Source: Tepidicella xavieri (lineage in GTDB: Bacteria; Pseudomonadota; Gammaproteobacteria; Burkholderiales; Burkholderiaceae_C). Taken from it: a stretch of 64,000 nucleotides of DNA. Shown here in pieces: positions 22,877-32,065 of this stretch. Location of the stretch: positions 219,342 through 283,341 of the forward strand of contig NZ_SNYL01000003.1 in the NCBI RefSeq assembly GCF_004363315.1, read 5' to 3'. The notes beneath the pieces are model-generated. The model ran no database searches, was not told the origin of the DNA, and worked only from the letters and a program-made list of their open reading frames with translations. The translations under genes were made by a program, and so were the position numbers. Each line of letters begins with the position of its first letter. Within the stretch, counting starts at the first letter, position 1.

Positions 22877-22902
22877 AACATGCACGTCGTTGGACCCTTG
22901 CG

Positions 22903-23931
22903 ATGGATGATCTGCTGGAACGCCTCTCAGACACCGTCACCCGCGCCCGCTCGGTCGAGGAATTGGCCCGTCCCTTCCTGCAAATCCTCGAAGAGCTCAC
23001 GGGGATGGAGTCCACTTACCTGACCCGCATCGACCTGATGCAAGGTGTGCAACAGGTGCTGTATGCGCGCAACAGCCGCGAACTGCGCATCCCCGAGGGC
23101 CTGAGCGTGCCCTGGGACGACACGCTGTGCCGCCGCGCCCTGGACAGCCAGCGCTTTTTCACGCCCAACGTGAGCGACTGCTGGGGCGATTCGCAGGCGG
23201 CGCAGGCGCTGGGCATCCGCTCCTACCTGAGCACGCCGGTGCGCCTGCCCGATGGCACGCTCTACGGCACCCTGTGCGCCGCCAGCGCCCAGGCGGTCGA
23301 GCTGGACCCGGTGGCCACGCGCATGCTGCCCCTCTTTGCCAGCCTGATCGCGCAGCAGGTCGAACGCGAGGCGCTGATCGAAAAACTCGTCGAACTCAAC
23401 CGCCAGTTGACGCTCGAATCCACCCACGACCCCCTGACCGGCTTGCCCAACCGCCGCCATCTGACGCAAGAACTGCGCCGCATGCTCGCCATCGGCCAGC
23501 GTCAAGGCTTTGCGGTGCTGGTGGCGTTCATCGATCTGGACGGCTTCAAAGCCATCAACGACCGGCACGGCCATGCCGCGGGCGACGCCTTTTTGCAGGC
23601 CGTCGGCGCCCGGCTGCAAGCCGCCGCCCGCAGCGTGGACCTGCCGGCGCGGCTGGGTGGCGACGAGTTCGTCGTCATCGGCCCCGGGCCGTCGGACACG
23701 CGCGAATACCAGGCGGCCGTGGCCGGTCTGCAAGAGCGCCTGGGCCGGGCGCTGCAAGGCCGCTACGACCTCGGCGCCGGCGCGATCGACTACGCCGGGC
23801 CTAGCATCGGCGTCGTGGCCATTCCACCTGGCCAGCAGGACGCCGAGGAGGCCCTAGAAGCCGCCGATGCGGTGATGTACGCCGTCAAGCGGCAGCGCAA
23901 AGCCGCGCCCGCGCCGACCCCTCAGGCCTAG
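22903..23931 (+). CDS. GAF-GGDEF diguanylate cyclase
   Basis: A 342-aa soluble protein: GAF-like sensor (~residues 1-155), a short helical linker (EREALIEKLVELNRQLTLES) and a GGDEF domain. The catalytic motif GGDEF is intact at 252-256, and RSVD five residues upstream (243-246) fits the inhibitory I-site RxxD. It should make cyclic-di-GMP, with product inhibition. The gene ends 5 bp from the convergent EAL fragment. Confidence 0.9.
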   Translation: MDDLLERLSDTVTRARSVEELARPFLQILEELTGMESTYLTRIDLMQGVQQVLYARNSRELRIPEGLSVPWDDTLCRRALDSQRFFTPNVSDCWGDSQAAQALGIRSYLSTPVRLPDGTLYGTLCAASAQAVELDPVATRMLPLFASLIAQQVEREALIEKLVELNRQLTLESTHDPLTGLPNRRHLTQELRRMLAIGQRQGFAVLVAFIDLDGFKAINDRHGHAAGDAFLQAVGARLQAAARSVDLPARLGGDEFVVIGPGPSDTREYQAAVAGLQERLGRALQGRYDLGAGAIDYAGPSIGVVAIPPGQQDAEEALEAADAVMYAVKRQRKAAPAPTPQA

Positions 23932-23935
23932 CCGC

Positions 23936-24115
23936 TCAAGCTTGCTGGCGCTGCCTGACGAATTGCTCCAGCACCGCGACTTCCAGCGGCCGGCTGTACC
24001 AGTAGCCCTGCACATCGTCGCAGCCACACGAAGCCAGCACCTGCGCCTGCCGCGCCGTCTCCACCCCTTCGGCGATGGTGCGCAGCCCCAGGGTATGGGC
24101 CAGTTGCACGATGGC
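23936..24115 (-). pseudogene. EAL-domain phosphodiesterase, C-terminal fragment
   Basis: Directly after the minE stop codon the minus strand reads 59 residues: AIVQLAHTLGLRTIAEGVET, then CGCDDVQGYWYSRP and VLEQFVRQRQQA before a stop. These are the final conserved blocks of an EAL domain (AEGVET, D.VQGY..S.P). There is no start codon and the catalytic part is missing. A deletion has fused this tail to the end of the min operon. Confidence 0.85.
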
Positions 24116-24376
24116 TCAGCGCGTCTCCGGCAACTCGATCTTGACTTCCAGCACTTCCAGGTTGTCCTGGCGCTCCAGGTGAACCTTGATATCGTCCGGG
24201 TTGATGCGCACGTACTTGCCGATCACGGCCACCAGCTCGCGCTGCAATTCGGGCAGGTAATCGGGCTCGGCGGCGTTGCGGCCGGCCCGTTCGTGCGCCA
24301 GGATGATTTGCAGCCGCTCCTTGGCCACGCTGGCCGTTTTCTTTTTTTCGCCGAGCAGGAAGGAGAGGAAAGACAT
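24116..24376 (-). CDS. minE: cell division topological specificity factor MinE
   Basis: An 86-aa MinE with N-terminal membrane-targeting region ([13 protein letters not shown]), the MinD-contact segment ([14 protein letters not shown]) and the beta-rich topology domain. It stimulates MinD ATPase and sets the pole-to-pole oscillation. The ATG at 24376 is chosen because GGGAGG is 8 bp upstream; a GTG at 24385 overlapping the minD stop is possible. Confidence 0.95.
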   Translation of the reverse strand: MSFLSFLLGEKKKTASVAKERLQIILAHERAGRNAAEPDYLPELQRELVAVIGKYVRINPDDIKVHLERQDNLEVLEVKIELPETR

Positions 24377-24381
24377 GCCGC

Positions 24382-25194
24382 TCACCTCCCGAACAGCCGT
24401 TTGAGCAGGCCGGGTTTCTGCGCCTCGATGAAACGCAGCGGCCGCTCGTTGCCCAGGAACCGCTCGATGACGTCTTTGTAGGCCTCAGACACGTCGGTGC
24501 CCTGCAGGTGCACGGCAGGCACCCCCTGGTTGGAGGCTTGCAGCACCGCTTCGCTTTCCGGAATCACGCCAATGAGCGGAATGCGCAAGATATCCTGAAT
24601 GTCTTCGAGCGACAGCATTTGCCCGTCTTGCACCCGGTTGGGGTTGTAGCGCGTGATCAGCAAATGTTCTTTGATGGGTTCCTTGCCCTCGATGGCGCGC
24701 TTGGTCTTGCTGCCCAGCATGCCCAGAATGCGGTCCGAATCGCGCACGCTGGAGACTTCCGGGTTGGTCACCACCAGCGCCTCGTCGGCAAAGTGCATGG
24801 CCATGAGGGCGCCGGTTTCGATGCCGGCGGGCGAATCGCAGACGATGTACTCGAACCCCATGGCCGCCAGGTCATTGAGCACGCGCTCGACGCCGTCCTG
24901 GGTCAGCGCGTCTTTGTCTCGGGTCTGGCTGGCCGCGAGCACGTAGAGGTTGTCGCACTGCTTGTCGCGGATCAGCGCCTGGTTGAGGTTGGCCTCTTGG
25001 TGGATGACGTTGATGAAGTCGTACACCACGCGCCGCTCACAGCCCATGATGAGGTCGAGATTGCGCAGGCCGACGTCGAAGTCGATGACCACGGTCTTGA
25101 AGCCCTTGAGCGCCAGGCCGGCGGCGAAGCTGGCACTGGTGGTGGTTTTGCCCACCCCACCTTTACCGGAAGTGACGACGACGATTTTGGTCAT
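24382..25194 (-). CDS. minD: septum site-determining ATPase MinD
   Basis: A 270-aa ParA-like ATPase with the deviant Walker [10 protein letters not shown] (residues 10-18), [12 protein letters not shown] and CDSPAGIE. The C-terminal amphipathic membrane-binding helix ([10 protein letters not shown]) is present. It recruits MinC to the membrane to block polar division. Middle gene of minCDE. Confidence 0.96.
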   Translation of the reverse strand: MTKIVVVTSGKGGVGKTTTSASFAAGLALKGFKTVVIDFDVGLRNLDLIMGCERRVVYDFINVIHQEANLNQALIRDKQCDNLYVLAASQTRDKDALTQDGVERVLNDLAAMGFEYIVCDSPAGIETGALMAMHFADEALVVTNPEVSSVRDSDRILGMLGSKTKRAIEGKEPIKEHLLITRYNPNRVQDGQMLSLEDIQDILRIPLIGVIPESEAVLQASNQGVPAVHLQGTDVSEAYKDVIERFLGNERPLRFIEAQKPGLLKRLFGR

Positions 25195-25225
25195 GGATGT
25201 GGCTTTCTTTCTGACTGGCTGGCCT

Positions 25226-25981
25226 TCAGGCCAGGGGTTCGATCAACAAACGGTCGCCGTGCTCGCCGCTGTCGAGCCGGATCTGCGCCGCCTTGCCGCG
25301 CACCTCGTCGGGCAGGGGCACTTCGCTGGTGCGGTACACGCCGGCGATCGAGACCAGTTCGGCCTCCAGCACGCGCGCGAAAATGCGGGCCGACACGTCG
25401 CCGCGGGCACCGGCAATCGCCTTGCCGCGCAGCGGCGCATACACATGGATGTGGCCGTCGGCCACCACCTCGGCGCCGGGATTGACCATGGCGGTGACGA
25501 TGAGGTCGCGGCCACGGGCATAGACCTGCTGCCCGGAGCGCAGAGGCCGGTCCACCACCAGGGCCGAGGCCATGGGTGGCGCCACCGAAGGGGCAGGGGT
25601 GGCGGCTGGGGGTGTTGCAGGCGCGGGGGCGCAAGCCATGGCTTGCCAGGCTTGGGCTTCATCGGCGCAGGCCCAACCCAGGCGTTCGGCGGCTTGGCGT
25701 TGCGCTTCCGACCCGCCGCGATAGGCCAGGGGCCGCAGGCGCTGCGCATGCAAGAACACCGCCAACGCTTCGAGGTCAGGCGTGGCCTCGGCCGGCAACG
25801 CCGACAGGTCCACGAGCAAAGGGTCGTGGTCGAAGAATTCGGTCGAACCGCCAAAGCGCTGGGCCCAGTCTTGCTGCAGCAGGGCCCAGTCGGTGCCACG
25901 CAGCAGCAATGCCACCACCGGCCATTGGGCGCTTTTCAGTTCGAAACTGGTTGGTTGTGGGGCTGCGGCGGCAGGCGGCAT
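25226..25981 (-). CDS. minC: septum site-determining protein MinC
   Basis: A 251-aa FtsZ inhibitor: N-terminal MinC_N domain (~residues 10-110; [16 protein letters not shown]), an Ala/Pro-rich linker (~115-145) and a C-terminal beta-helix ([43 protein letters not shown]-like turns). First gene of the min operon, 31 bp upstream of minD. Confidence 0.94.
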   Translation of the reverse strand: MPPAAAAPQPTSFELKSAQWPVVALLLRGTDWALLQQDWAQRFGGSTEFFDHDPLLVDLSALPAEATPDLEALAVFLHAQRLRPLAYRGGSEAQRQAAERLGWACADEAQAWQAMACAPAPATPPAATPAPSVAPPMASALVVDRPLRSGQQVYARGRDLIVTAMVNPGAEVVADGHIHVYAPLRGKAIAGARGDVSARIFARVLEAELVSIAGVYRTSEVPLPDEVRGKAAQIRLDSGEHGDRLLIEPLA

Positions 25982-26084
25982 GGGCGGGCAAGCGAATAAA
26001 ACCCGATCTTATCAGCCTGACACCCGGTTCAAAAGCCAGCGCACCGCCTCGTTCACGTGCGCCAGGGCGCTGCATCGAGACGGT

Positions 26085-26304
26085 TTATCCACTACCTGCT
26101 TGAATTTCAAAATTTCAAATTCGTGGTAGTGGTAGAGCCGGCTCTTTCTTGGGGACAAGCCAAATTGCCTTTTTCCATCAAGCCGTTGCACGTGCTCAAG
26201 GGTTGTGGAACAACTGGGGGCCGAGGCCCCCGTCGAAACGAACAAGTCGGCCCGAATGATTGATGCTGTGGATAAGTCATGAATTGTTCAAAAACTGTCC
26301 ACAG
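26085..26304. other. cluster of DnaA-box-like sequences in the 334-bp minC-spy gap
   Basis: TTATCCACT at 26085-26093 (8 of 9 with TTATCCACA), a perfect TGTGGATAA at 26267-26275, and two weaker boxes: the complement of TGTTCCACA near 26203-26212 and CTGTCCACA at 26295-26303. An AT-rich stretch (AATTTCAAAATTTCAAATT) lies at about 26103-26121. No gene was recognised in 25,982-26,315. The cluster could be a DnaA-binding site or part of an origin; dnaA itself is not in the window. Confidence 0.4.
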
Positions 26305-26315
26305 GGTTGTGCGGA

Positions 26316-26807
26316 TCAGCCGTTCGTCGGCGGCATGGGGGCGTGACCACGGCGCTGGTGGAAACGGTCGAAGGTTTCGCGCTGCGCCGGGGTGAGGCTG
26401 TCATAGAGTTGCCGCGTGGCCTGCAGCCGTTGGGTGAGGGCTTGCTGGCGTTCCTGCTGGTGCGCCAGGTGGCGCTCCATGCGCTCCAGGGTGGTGAGGG
26501 GTTCGCCGCTGCCCGGCCGCTGGTGAGGGGGGGCGGGCATTTGCAGGGCGGCGGCGTAAGCTTGCCAGGCGCTTTCCTGCGCCGGCGTGAGTTGCAAAGC
26601 GCTCTTCAGCTGGGCCTGGCGCTCTGCGAGCCGTTGCTGCATGCGTTCATGGCGGGCGCCATCGTCGCGCTGGTGCAGGGCGTGGCGCCCCTCTTTGCCG
26701 TGGCAGCCGCCCTCTTTCATTTTCGGGCTGGCCAGGGCGGCGCCGGTGGCCGTCATCAGGGCGGCGGTCAGCGCGGCGGCGATCAGCGGAGAAACGCGGG
26801 TGTTCAT
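26316..26807 (-). CDS. Spy/CpxP-family periplasmic protein
   Basis: A 163-aa protein with a signal peptide (residues 1-~26, ending GAALAS) and two LTPAQ motifs (LQLTPAQESAW and DSLTPAQRETF), the hallmark of the Spy/CpxP fold. The mature N-terminus is rich in His, Cys and Met (GGCHGKEGRHALHQRDD), suggesting metal contact. Spy-like proteins protect periplasmic proteins under envelope or copper stress. It sits next to cueR/copZ/copA, supporting a copper link. Confidence 0.83.
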   Translation of the reverse strand: MNTRVSPLIAAALTAALMTATGAALASPKMKEGGCHGKEGRHALHQRDDGARHERMQQRLAERQAQLKSALQLTPAQESAWQAYAAALQMPAPPHQRPGSGEPLTTLERMERHLAHQQERQQALTQRLQATRQLYDSLTPAQRETFDRFHQRRGHAPMPPTNG

Positions 26808-26923
26808 GGAAGCATCCTTTCAAAGAGACAACGGGAAGGCTTCCAGTGTGCGCGTGGGCTTTGTCTGTTTCGTGCGTCCTGCGTGACGCTTGTGTAAAGT
26901 GGCCGTTGGCGCGGGCCGGCGGC

Positions 26924-27346
26924 TCAGCGGGCCAGGTCGTCGAGGATGGGGCAGTCCGGCCGGTCGTCGCCGTGGCAGCAGGCGCTCAACCGCTGCAGGC
27001 TGCGTTCGATGGCTTGCAGGTGTTCGATGCGCTCGCGCAGTTGTGCCAGATGGCGCTGCGCAATGCGCTTGACCTGGGCGCTGGAGCGCTTGCGGTCGTG
27101 CCACAGGCTGAGCAGACCGGCGATGTCGTGCATGGAAAAGCCCAAGTCCCGCGCCCGCTTGATGAAGCGCAGCGTGTGGACGTCGGCTTCGCTGTAGAGG
27201 CGATAGCCGCTGTCGCTGCGGTGCACCGACGTCAACAACCCGAGCGTTTCATAGTGCCGGATCATTTTAGGCGTGACCCCTGACCATGCAGCGGCCTGGC
27301 CGATATGCACCGGCCAGGGCGGGGTGGGTTCGGGCGGGCGTTTCAC
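26924..27346 (-). CDS. cueR: copper-responsive MerR-family regulator
   Basis: A 140-aa CueR: winged helix (HIGQAAAWSGVTPKMIRHYE) and the Cu(I) loop ACCHGDDRPDCPI with two Cys bracketing eight residues, as in E. coli CueR (C112/C120). The start is the GTG at 27346, which overlaps the copZ stop (GTGA); the frame continues upstream but only as copZ antisense. Activates the copZ and copA promoters. Confidence 0.9.
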   Translation of the reverse strand: MKRPPEPTPPWPVHIGQAAAWSGVTPKMIRHYETLGLLTSVHRSDSGYRLYSEADVHTLRFIKRARDLGFSMHDIAGLLSLWHDRKRSSAQVKRIAQRHLAQLRERIEHLQAIERSLQRLSACCHGDDRPDCPILDDLAR

Positions 27347-27537
27347 GCGACGCGATAGCCTTCTTCGCGGATGGCGGCGGCCAGCGCTTCGCGCGCGGCG
27401 CTGCTGCGCACCTGCACCTGTTGGGCCTGGCGGTCGATGCGCACCTCGGCCTGCGGGTCCACGCCACGCAGGGCCTGGGTGACGGCCTTCTCGCAGTGGC
27501 CACAGGTCATGCCTTCGACGGTGAATTGGTGTTCCAT
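27343..27537 (-). CDS. copZ: copper chaperone, heavy-metal-associated domain
   Basis: A 64-aa single HMA domain with the Cu(I) motif GMTCGHC (residues 9-15). It carries copper in the cytoplasm to CopA or CueR. The ATG at 27537 follows GGAAAGGA. It precedes cueR with a 4-bp overlap and is divergent from copA. Confidence 0.93.
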   Translation of the reverse strand: MEHQFTVEGMTCGHCEKAVTQALRGVDPQAEVRIDRQAQQVQVRSSAAREALAAAIREEGYRVA

Positions 27538-27568
27538 GATCGGTCCTTTCCAAGGGGTCAACCCCTTC

Positions 27569-27599
27569 AGTATGAACCTTTCCACGATGGGAAGGTCAA
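27569..27599 (-). promoter_or_regulatory. CueR-type promoter of copZ-cueR
   Basis: On the minus strand TTGACC (27599-27594) and CATACT (27574-27569) are separated by 19 bp. The spacer contains the dyad CCTTCC-N6-GGAAAGG, typical of CueR boxes. Transcription would start near 27562, leaving a normal ~25-nt leader. Confidence 0.75.
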
Positions 27600-27617
27600 G
27601 CGTTGCCGCCCATGGGG

Positions 27618-27648
27618 TTGACCTTGACACGATGTCAAGCTTCATACT
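27618..27648 (+). promoter_or_regulatory. CueR-type promoter of copA
   Basis: TTGACC (27618-27623), a 19-bp spacer and CATACT (27643-27648), with the dyad CTTGACA-CGA-TGTCAAG. The copA ATG begins 7 bp after the -10 element, so the message would have little or no leader. Confidence 0.75.
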
Positions 27649-27654
27649 GTCGCC

Positions 27655-30021
27655 ATGAATACCTCGGTTCCTCGGTCGGATGAAGCGGTTTGTGATGTGG
27701 GCATTGGTGGCATGACGTGCGCTTCCTGCGTGGCGCGGGTGGAGCGGGCGTTGCGCAAAGTGCCTGGCGTGCAGGACGCCGCGGTCAATCTGGCCACCGA
27801 ATCGGCCCGCGTGGTGGGCCATGTGCCTGCCGGCGAGGACGCTGCGGCCTGGCGTGCCCAGCTGCAGCGGGCGGTGCGCGATGCGGGCTATGAACCCCGC
27901 GCGGCTGCCGATCCACAAGCCGGCGCAGAAGCCACCCGGCTCTGGGGCGTGCCGCGCGACCTGTGGCCGGTGCTCGTGGCCGTGCTGCTGACCCTGCCCC
28001 TGGCCGGACCGATGGTGGGTGATTTGTGGGGCCAGCACTGGATGTTGCCGGCGGCCTGGCAGTTCGTGCTGGCCACGCCGATCCAGTTCATCCTGGGCGG
28101 GCGCTTCTACCGCGCCGCCTGGCATGCCTTGAAGGCGGGCACCGGCAACATGGAGTTGCTGGTGGCCATCGGCACCTCGGCGGCCTGGGGTATGAGCACT
28201 TGGCTGTGGTGGCGTGCCGAGCCGGGGGCGATGGTGCATCTGTATTACGAGGCCTCGGCCATGGTGATCACCTTGGTGCTGTTGGGCAAATGGCTGGAAG
28301 CACGGGCCAAGCACCAGACCACCGAAGCCATCCGTGCCTTGCACGCCCTGCGCCCCGAACTGGCCCATCTGCTGCCCGACGGGGTGCGGCGCGAGGTGCT
28401 GCAGGACGTGCCCGTGGCCGAGCTGTTGCCGGGCGACCGGGTCTTGGTCAAGCCCGGGGAACGCATCCCGGCCGATGGCGAAATCGTCAACGGCATGACC
28501 CAGGTGGATGAGTCCATGCTCACCGGCGAGCCGCTGCCGGTGGCGCGCGGCGTGGGCGATCGGGTCACGGGGGGCAGCCTCAATGGCGATGGCGCGATCG
28601 AGGTGCGGGTTACCGCGGTCGGCGCCCAGAGTGTGTTGCAACGCATCATTGCCATGGTCGAAGATGCCCAGGCGGTCAAAGCCCCGGTGCAGCGCTTGGT
28701 GGACCGGGTGGCGGCCGTGTTCGTGCCCGTGGTGGTGCTGGTGGCGCTGCTCACCTTTGGACTCTGGTGGGGCTGGCAGCGGGTGCCGCTGGAGGAAGCG
28801 GTGCTGCACGCAGTGGCGGTGCTGGTGATTGCCTGCCCCTGCGCGCTTGGCCTGGCCACGCCGGCGGCCATCATGGCCGGCACGGGCGTGGCAGCCCGGC
28901 AAGGCATCCTGATCAAAGACGCCGAAGCCCTGGAGCGGGCCACGCGGGTGGACACGGTGGCGTTCGACAAGACGGGCACGCTGACATTGGGGCAGCCGCG
29001 TCTGGTGGCGGTCGAATGCGCGCCGGGCATCGCCCCTGAGCAGGCATTGCAAATGGCCGCTGCCTTGCAACGCGCCAGCGAACATCCCCTGGCCCGGGCG
29101 GTGCTGCAAGCCATGCCGGCCCATGCAATCGCGTCGCCGGCCGATGACGTGCGGGCCGTGCCGGGCCACGGCACGGCGGGCCGGGTGGGAACGCACCAGG
29201 TGTTTTTGGGGAGCTTGCCCTGGATGCGCCAGCTGGGCGTGTCGCTCGATGGCTGGGAAGCCGCGCTGCAGCGGTTCCAAGCCCAGGGCGTGACCGTTTC
29301 GATGCTGGCGCTGCAACCCGTCGATGACCCTGCTGAGACGACCCCTGCCCTCCCGCCAGCGCCATGGGCTTTGCTAGCCTTTGCCGATGCGCCCAAGCCG
29401 GGTGTGGAGCGGGCGTTGGCCGAATTGCGGACCCGGGGGTTGCGCCTGGTCATGATCTCGGGCGACAACCGGGCGGCCGCCGAGGCCATGGCACGCCGCA
29501 TGGGGCTGCGGCCTGAGGCCGGCGAAGTGCTGGCCGAGGTGCTGCCCGGCGACAAGGCCCGCCACATCGACCGGCTCAAGGCCGGCGGTCATGTGGTGGC
29601 GATGGTGGGCGATGGCGTCAACGACGCGCCGGCTTTGGCGCGGGCCGATGTGGGGATGGCCATGAGCCATGCCCAGGGTGGGTCGGACGTGGCCATGCAC
29701 GCGGCCGGCATCACCCTCATGCGCGGCGACCCGGCCCTGGTGGCCGCGGCGCTGGACATCGCGCGGCGCACCGTGGGCAAGATCCGCCAAAACCTGTTCT
29801 GGGCTTTTTTGTACAACACGGCCGGCATTCCCTTGGCGGCGCTGGGCTACCTGAGCCCGGTGGTGGCCGGCGCGGCGATGGCGCTGAGTTCGGTCAGTGT
29901 GGTCACCAATGCGCTGCTGTTGCGCCGTTGGCGTCCGACGCTGGGCGATCGGCCACCATCTGACCCGGGTTTGACCCCGATCAAGGCACCCAGGCCGGGA
30001 AGCGGCGAAGCTGCGGGCTGA
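27655..30021 (+). CDS. copA: copper-exporting P1B-type ATPase
   Basis: A 788-aa Cu(I) exporter: N-terminal HMA domain with MTCASC (20-25), eight membrane helices, the ion-binding CPC (Cys394-Pro-Cys396), phosphorylation motif DKTGT (Asp438) and hinge GDGVND (652-657). It pumps copper from the cytoplasm. The ATG at 27655 is the only start that keeps the whole HMA domain, though it leaves a near-leaderless message. Followed 24 bp later by a hemerythrin gene. Confidence 0.95.
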   Translation: MNTSVPRSDEAVCDVGIGGMTCASCVARVERALRKVPGVQDAAVNLATESARVVGHVPAGEDAAAWRAQLQRAVRDAGYEPRAAADPQAGAEATRLWGVPRDLWPVLVAVLLTLPLAGPMVGDLWGQHWMLPAAWQFVLATPIQFILGGRFYRAAWHALKAGTGNMELLVAIGTSAAWGMSTWLWWRAEPGAMVHLYYEASAMVITLVLLGKWLEARAKHQTTEAIRALHALRPELAHLLPDGVRREVLQDVPVAELLPGDRVLVKPGERIPADGEIVNGMTQVDESMLTGEPLPVARGVGDRVTGGSLNGDGAIEVRVTAVGAQSVLQRIIAMVEDAQAVKAPVQRLVDRVAAVFVPVVVLVALLTFGLWWGWQRVPLEEAVLHAVAVLVIACPCALGLATPAAIMAGTGVAARQGILIKDAEALERATRVDTVAFDKTGTLTLGQPRLVAVECAPGIAPEQALQMAAALQRASEHPLARAVLQAMPAHAIASPADDVRAVPGHGTAGRVGTHQVFLGSLPWMRQLGVSLDGWEAALQRFQAQGVTVSMLALQPVDDPAETTPALPPAPWALLAFADAPKPGVERALAELRTRGLRLVMISGDNRAAAEAMARRMGLRPEAGEVLAEVLPGDKARHIDRLKAGGHVVAMVGDGVNDAPALARADVGMAMSHAQGGSDVAMHAAGITLMRGDPALVAAALDIARRTVGKIRQNLFWAFLYNTAGIPLAALGYLSPVVAGAAMALSSVSVVTNALLLRRWRPTLGDRPPSDPGLTPIKAPRPGSGEAAG

Positions 30022-30045
30022 CTTCAGCGCTTTCAGGAGCACCGC

Positions 30046-30633
30046 ATGAGCCACACGCCCGAAACCCTGCGTGTCATCCAAGACGAGCACATGGCTTTGT
30101 CGGCCATGCTGCAATCTGTGCACCTGTTGATCCGGCGCGGTCCGGGTGACGACCGGCGCGCCTTTTTCGACACCCTGCGGGCGATGCTGTTCTACATCGA
30201 TGAGTTTCCCGAGCGGCTGCATCACCCCAAGGAATCGAACCTGCTGTTTCCGCGCGTGGTGCGCCTGGCCCCGCAGACGATGGACGTGGTGCAGCGGCTG
30301 GAGCAGGAGCACTTGCGCGGCGAACCGGCGGTGCGTGCCCTGCAACACCTGCTGCTGGCCTGGGAACTCTTGGGCGAGGGGCGCAGGCCCGCCTTCGTGC
30401 AGGCGTTCACCGACTACATGGCTTTTTACCGCGAGCACATGCGGCTGGAAGAGACCGAGATCCTGCCCGTGGCGCAGCGCTGCCTGACGCCGGCCGACTG
30501 GCAAGAACTGGACGAAGCGTTTGCCGCCAACCGCGACCCCCTGACGGGCCGATACCCCGCCGCGCCCGAGTACGAAGCGCTGTTTCAGCGCATCCTGCGT
30601 GACGCACCGGCCCCCGTGGGCCTGGGGGCTTGA
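30046..30633 (+). CDS. hemerythrin-like HHE-domain protein
   Basis: A 195-aa four-helix protein with iron ligands typical of HHE domains: EHMALSAM near the N-terminus, HHPKESNLLFP, EQEHLRGE and YREHMRLEETEILP. Such proteins bind O2 or NO, or sense iron/redox. RBS CAGGAG precedes the ATG. It is 24 bp after copA, probably co-transcribed, which may tie copper stress to iron-centre protection. Exact role unknown. Confidence 0.85.
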   Translation: MSHTPETLRVIQDEHMALSAMLQSVHLLIRRGPGDDRRAFFDTLRAMLFYIDEFPERLHHPKESNLLFPRVVRLAPQTMDVVQRLEQEHLRGEPAVRALQHLLLAWELLGEGRRPAFVQAFTDYMAFYREHMRLEETEILPVAQRCLTPADWQELDEAFAANRDPLTGRYPAAPEYEALFQRILRDAPAPVGLGA

Positions 30634-30646
30634 CAGGCGTGGCGGC

Positions 30647-32023
30647 TCACGCCGGATGGGGCGGCACGGTTTCCAGCAAGGCGTCGAAAGCGTCGAGCAG
30701 GGCCTGCACGTCTTCGGCGCTGGTGGCTGGCGAGCACAGCATCATGCTGTGGAATGGGGTCAGCAGCACGCCCCGGTTCAGCATGAACAGGTGGGTGAAG
30801 GCCTCCAGCGCCGGTTGGCCGAAATCGCGCACGTCTTGGGCATGGCGCGGGGTCTGGGGCATGAACTGCAATTCCATGCGCGCTCCCAGCCGGGTGACGG
30901 TCCAGGGCCGGCCCGCGCGGGCGATGCGCTGCATCAGCCCTGCTTCCAGGGTTTCGGCCATCCGCAGCATGTGGTCGTAGCTGGCCGGGGTGTGCAGATG
31001 GCGCAGCGCCGCTTCCAGGGCGGCCAGGGTCAGGGCGTTGGCGCTGAGCGTGGTGCCGATGCCGCTGTGGCCCTCGGGCGCGGCCGTCTTGGCGGCGCGC
31101 ATGCGTTGACCCACGGCTTCGGTGAAGCCATACACCGCGCAAGGCAGGCCACCGGCGACGGCTTTGCCCGCCACCCACATATCCGGCTGCAGTTCATGCG
31201 CCCGGGCGTAGCCCCCGACGCCGCTGGACAGGGTGTGCGTTTCGTCCAGCACCAGCAAGGTGCCGTGGCGGCGGCACAGGGCCTGCGCCGCTTCCCAGAA
31301 GCCCGGGGCCGGGGGCACCAAGCCGAAGTTGGTCAGGGCCGGTTCGGCCAGCAGCAGGGCCACATCGCCAGGGGCCAGCGCCGCCTCCAGCGCGGCCAGG
31401 TCGTTGAAGGGGACCACGCGCGTGAACGAGGCATGGTTGTGCACTTGCCCCAGCACCGAGGCCCGCGGTAGCGTGCCGCCGGTGGCCGGATCCCGATCCA
31501 CCAAGGTGTCGTCCACCGCGCCGTGGTAGCAGCCGTCGAACACCAGCAGCTGTGGCCGGCCGGTGATCGCGCGGGCCCAGCGCAGCACGAAGCGGTTGGC
31601 ATCGCTGGCAGTCAGCGTCAGCTGCCACAGCGGCAGGCCGAAGCGTTCCTGCAGCAGTTGCCCCACCTCAGGGGCTTGCGTGCTGGGCAGCATGCAGGTC
31701 AGCCCCCGGGCGGCTTGGCGGGCAATGGCTTCGGCCACGGGGGCGGGGCTGTGCCCGAACATGGCGCCGGTGTCGCCGAGGCAGAAATCGCGGTAGCGCA
31801 GCCCATCGGCGCACTGCAGGGCCGTGCCTTGGGCCTGTTGCACGAACAAGGTGGCGGGGCTGGGCCAATCGCGCATCCAGTGCAGCGGCACGCCGAACAG
31901 GTAGTGCGCTTCGGCGGCCCGGGCCAAGGCCATCGAACGGGGGTGGGACGCGATGAAACGGGTGCGCTCCTGCGCCAGCAGGGTGTCCAGCGGCGTGGCG
32001 CTCTGCAGGGGGGTGTCACTCAT
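30647..32023 (-). CDS. class III PLP-dependent aminotransferase
   Basis: A 458-aa aminotransferase of the GSA/ornithine-aminotransferase class. The PLP-binding region reads LVLDETHTLSSGVGGYA and the Schiff-base lysine is in VAGKAVAGGLPCAVYG. Substrate is not evident. It lies at the edge of the polyamine gene block, divergent from the MFS transporter, so an amine or amino-acid intermediate of that pathway is plausible. Confidence 0.85.
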   Translation of the reverse strand: MSDTPLQSATPLDTLLAQERTRFIASHPRSMALARAAEAHYLFGVPLHWMRDWPSPATLFVQQAQGTALQCADGLRYRDFCLGDTGAMFGHSPAPVAEAIARQAARGLTCMLPSTQAPEVGQLLQERFGLPLWQLTLTASDANRFVLRWARAITGRPQLLVFDGCYHGAVDDTLVDRDPATGGTLPRASVLGQVHNHASFTRVVPFNDLAALEAALAPGDVALLLAEPALTNFGLVPPAPGFWEAAQALCRRHGTLLVLDETHTLSSGVGGYARAHELQPDMWVAGKAVAGGLPCAVYGFTEAVGQRMRAAKTAAPEGHSGIGTTLSANALTLAALEAALRHLHTPASYDHMLRMAETLEAGLMQRIARAGRPWTVTRLGARMELQFMPQTPRHAQDVRDFGQPALEAFTHLFMLNRGVLLTPFHSMMLCSPATSAEDVQALLDAFDALLETVPPHPA

Positions 32024-32065
32024 GGAGCATGACTGTAAGCCAGCCAGGCGCTAGGATGCGGAGCC

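Noticed and set aside
27538-29316. In-frame upstream extension of copZ through copA antisense
   Set aside because: The HMA domain starts at the ATG at 27537 with a good ribosome-binding site, and the extension is antisense to copA and crosses both promoters.
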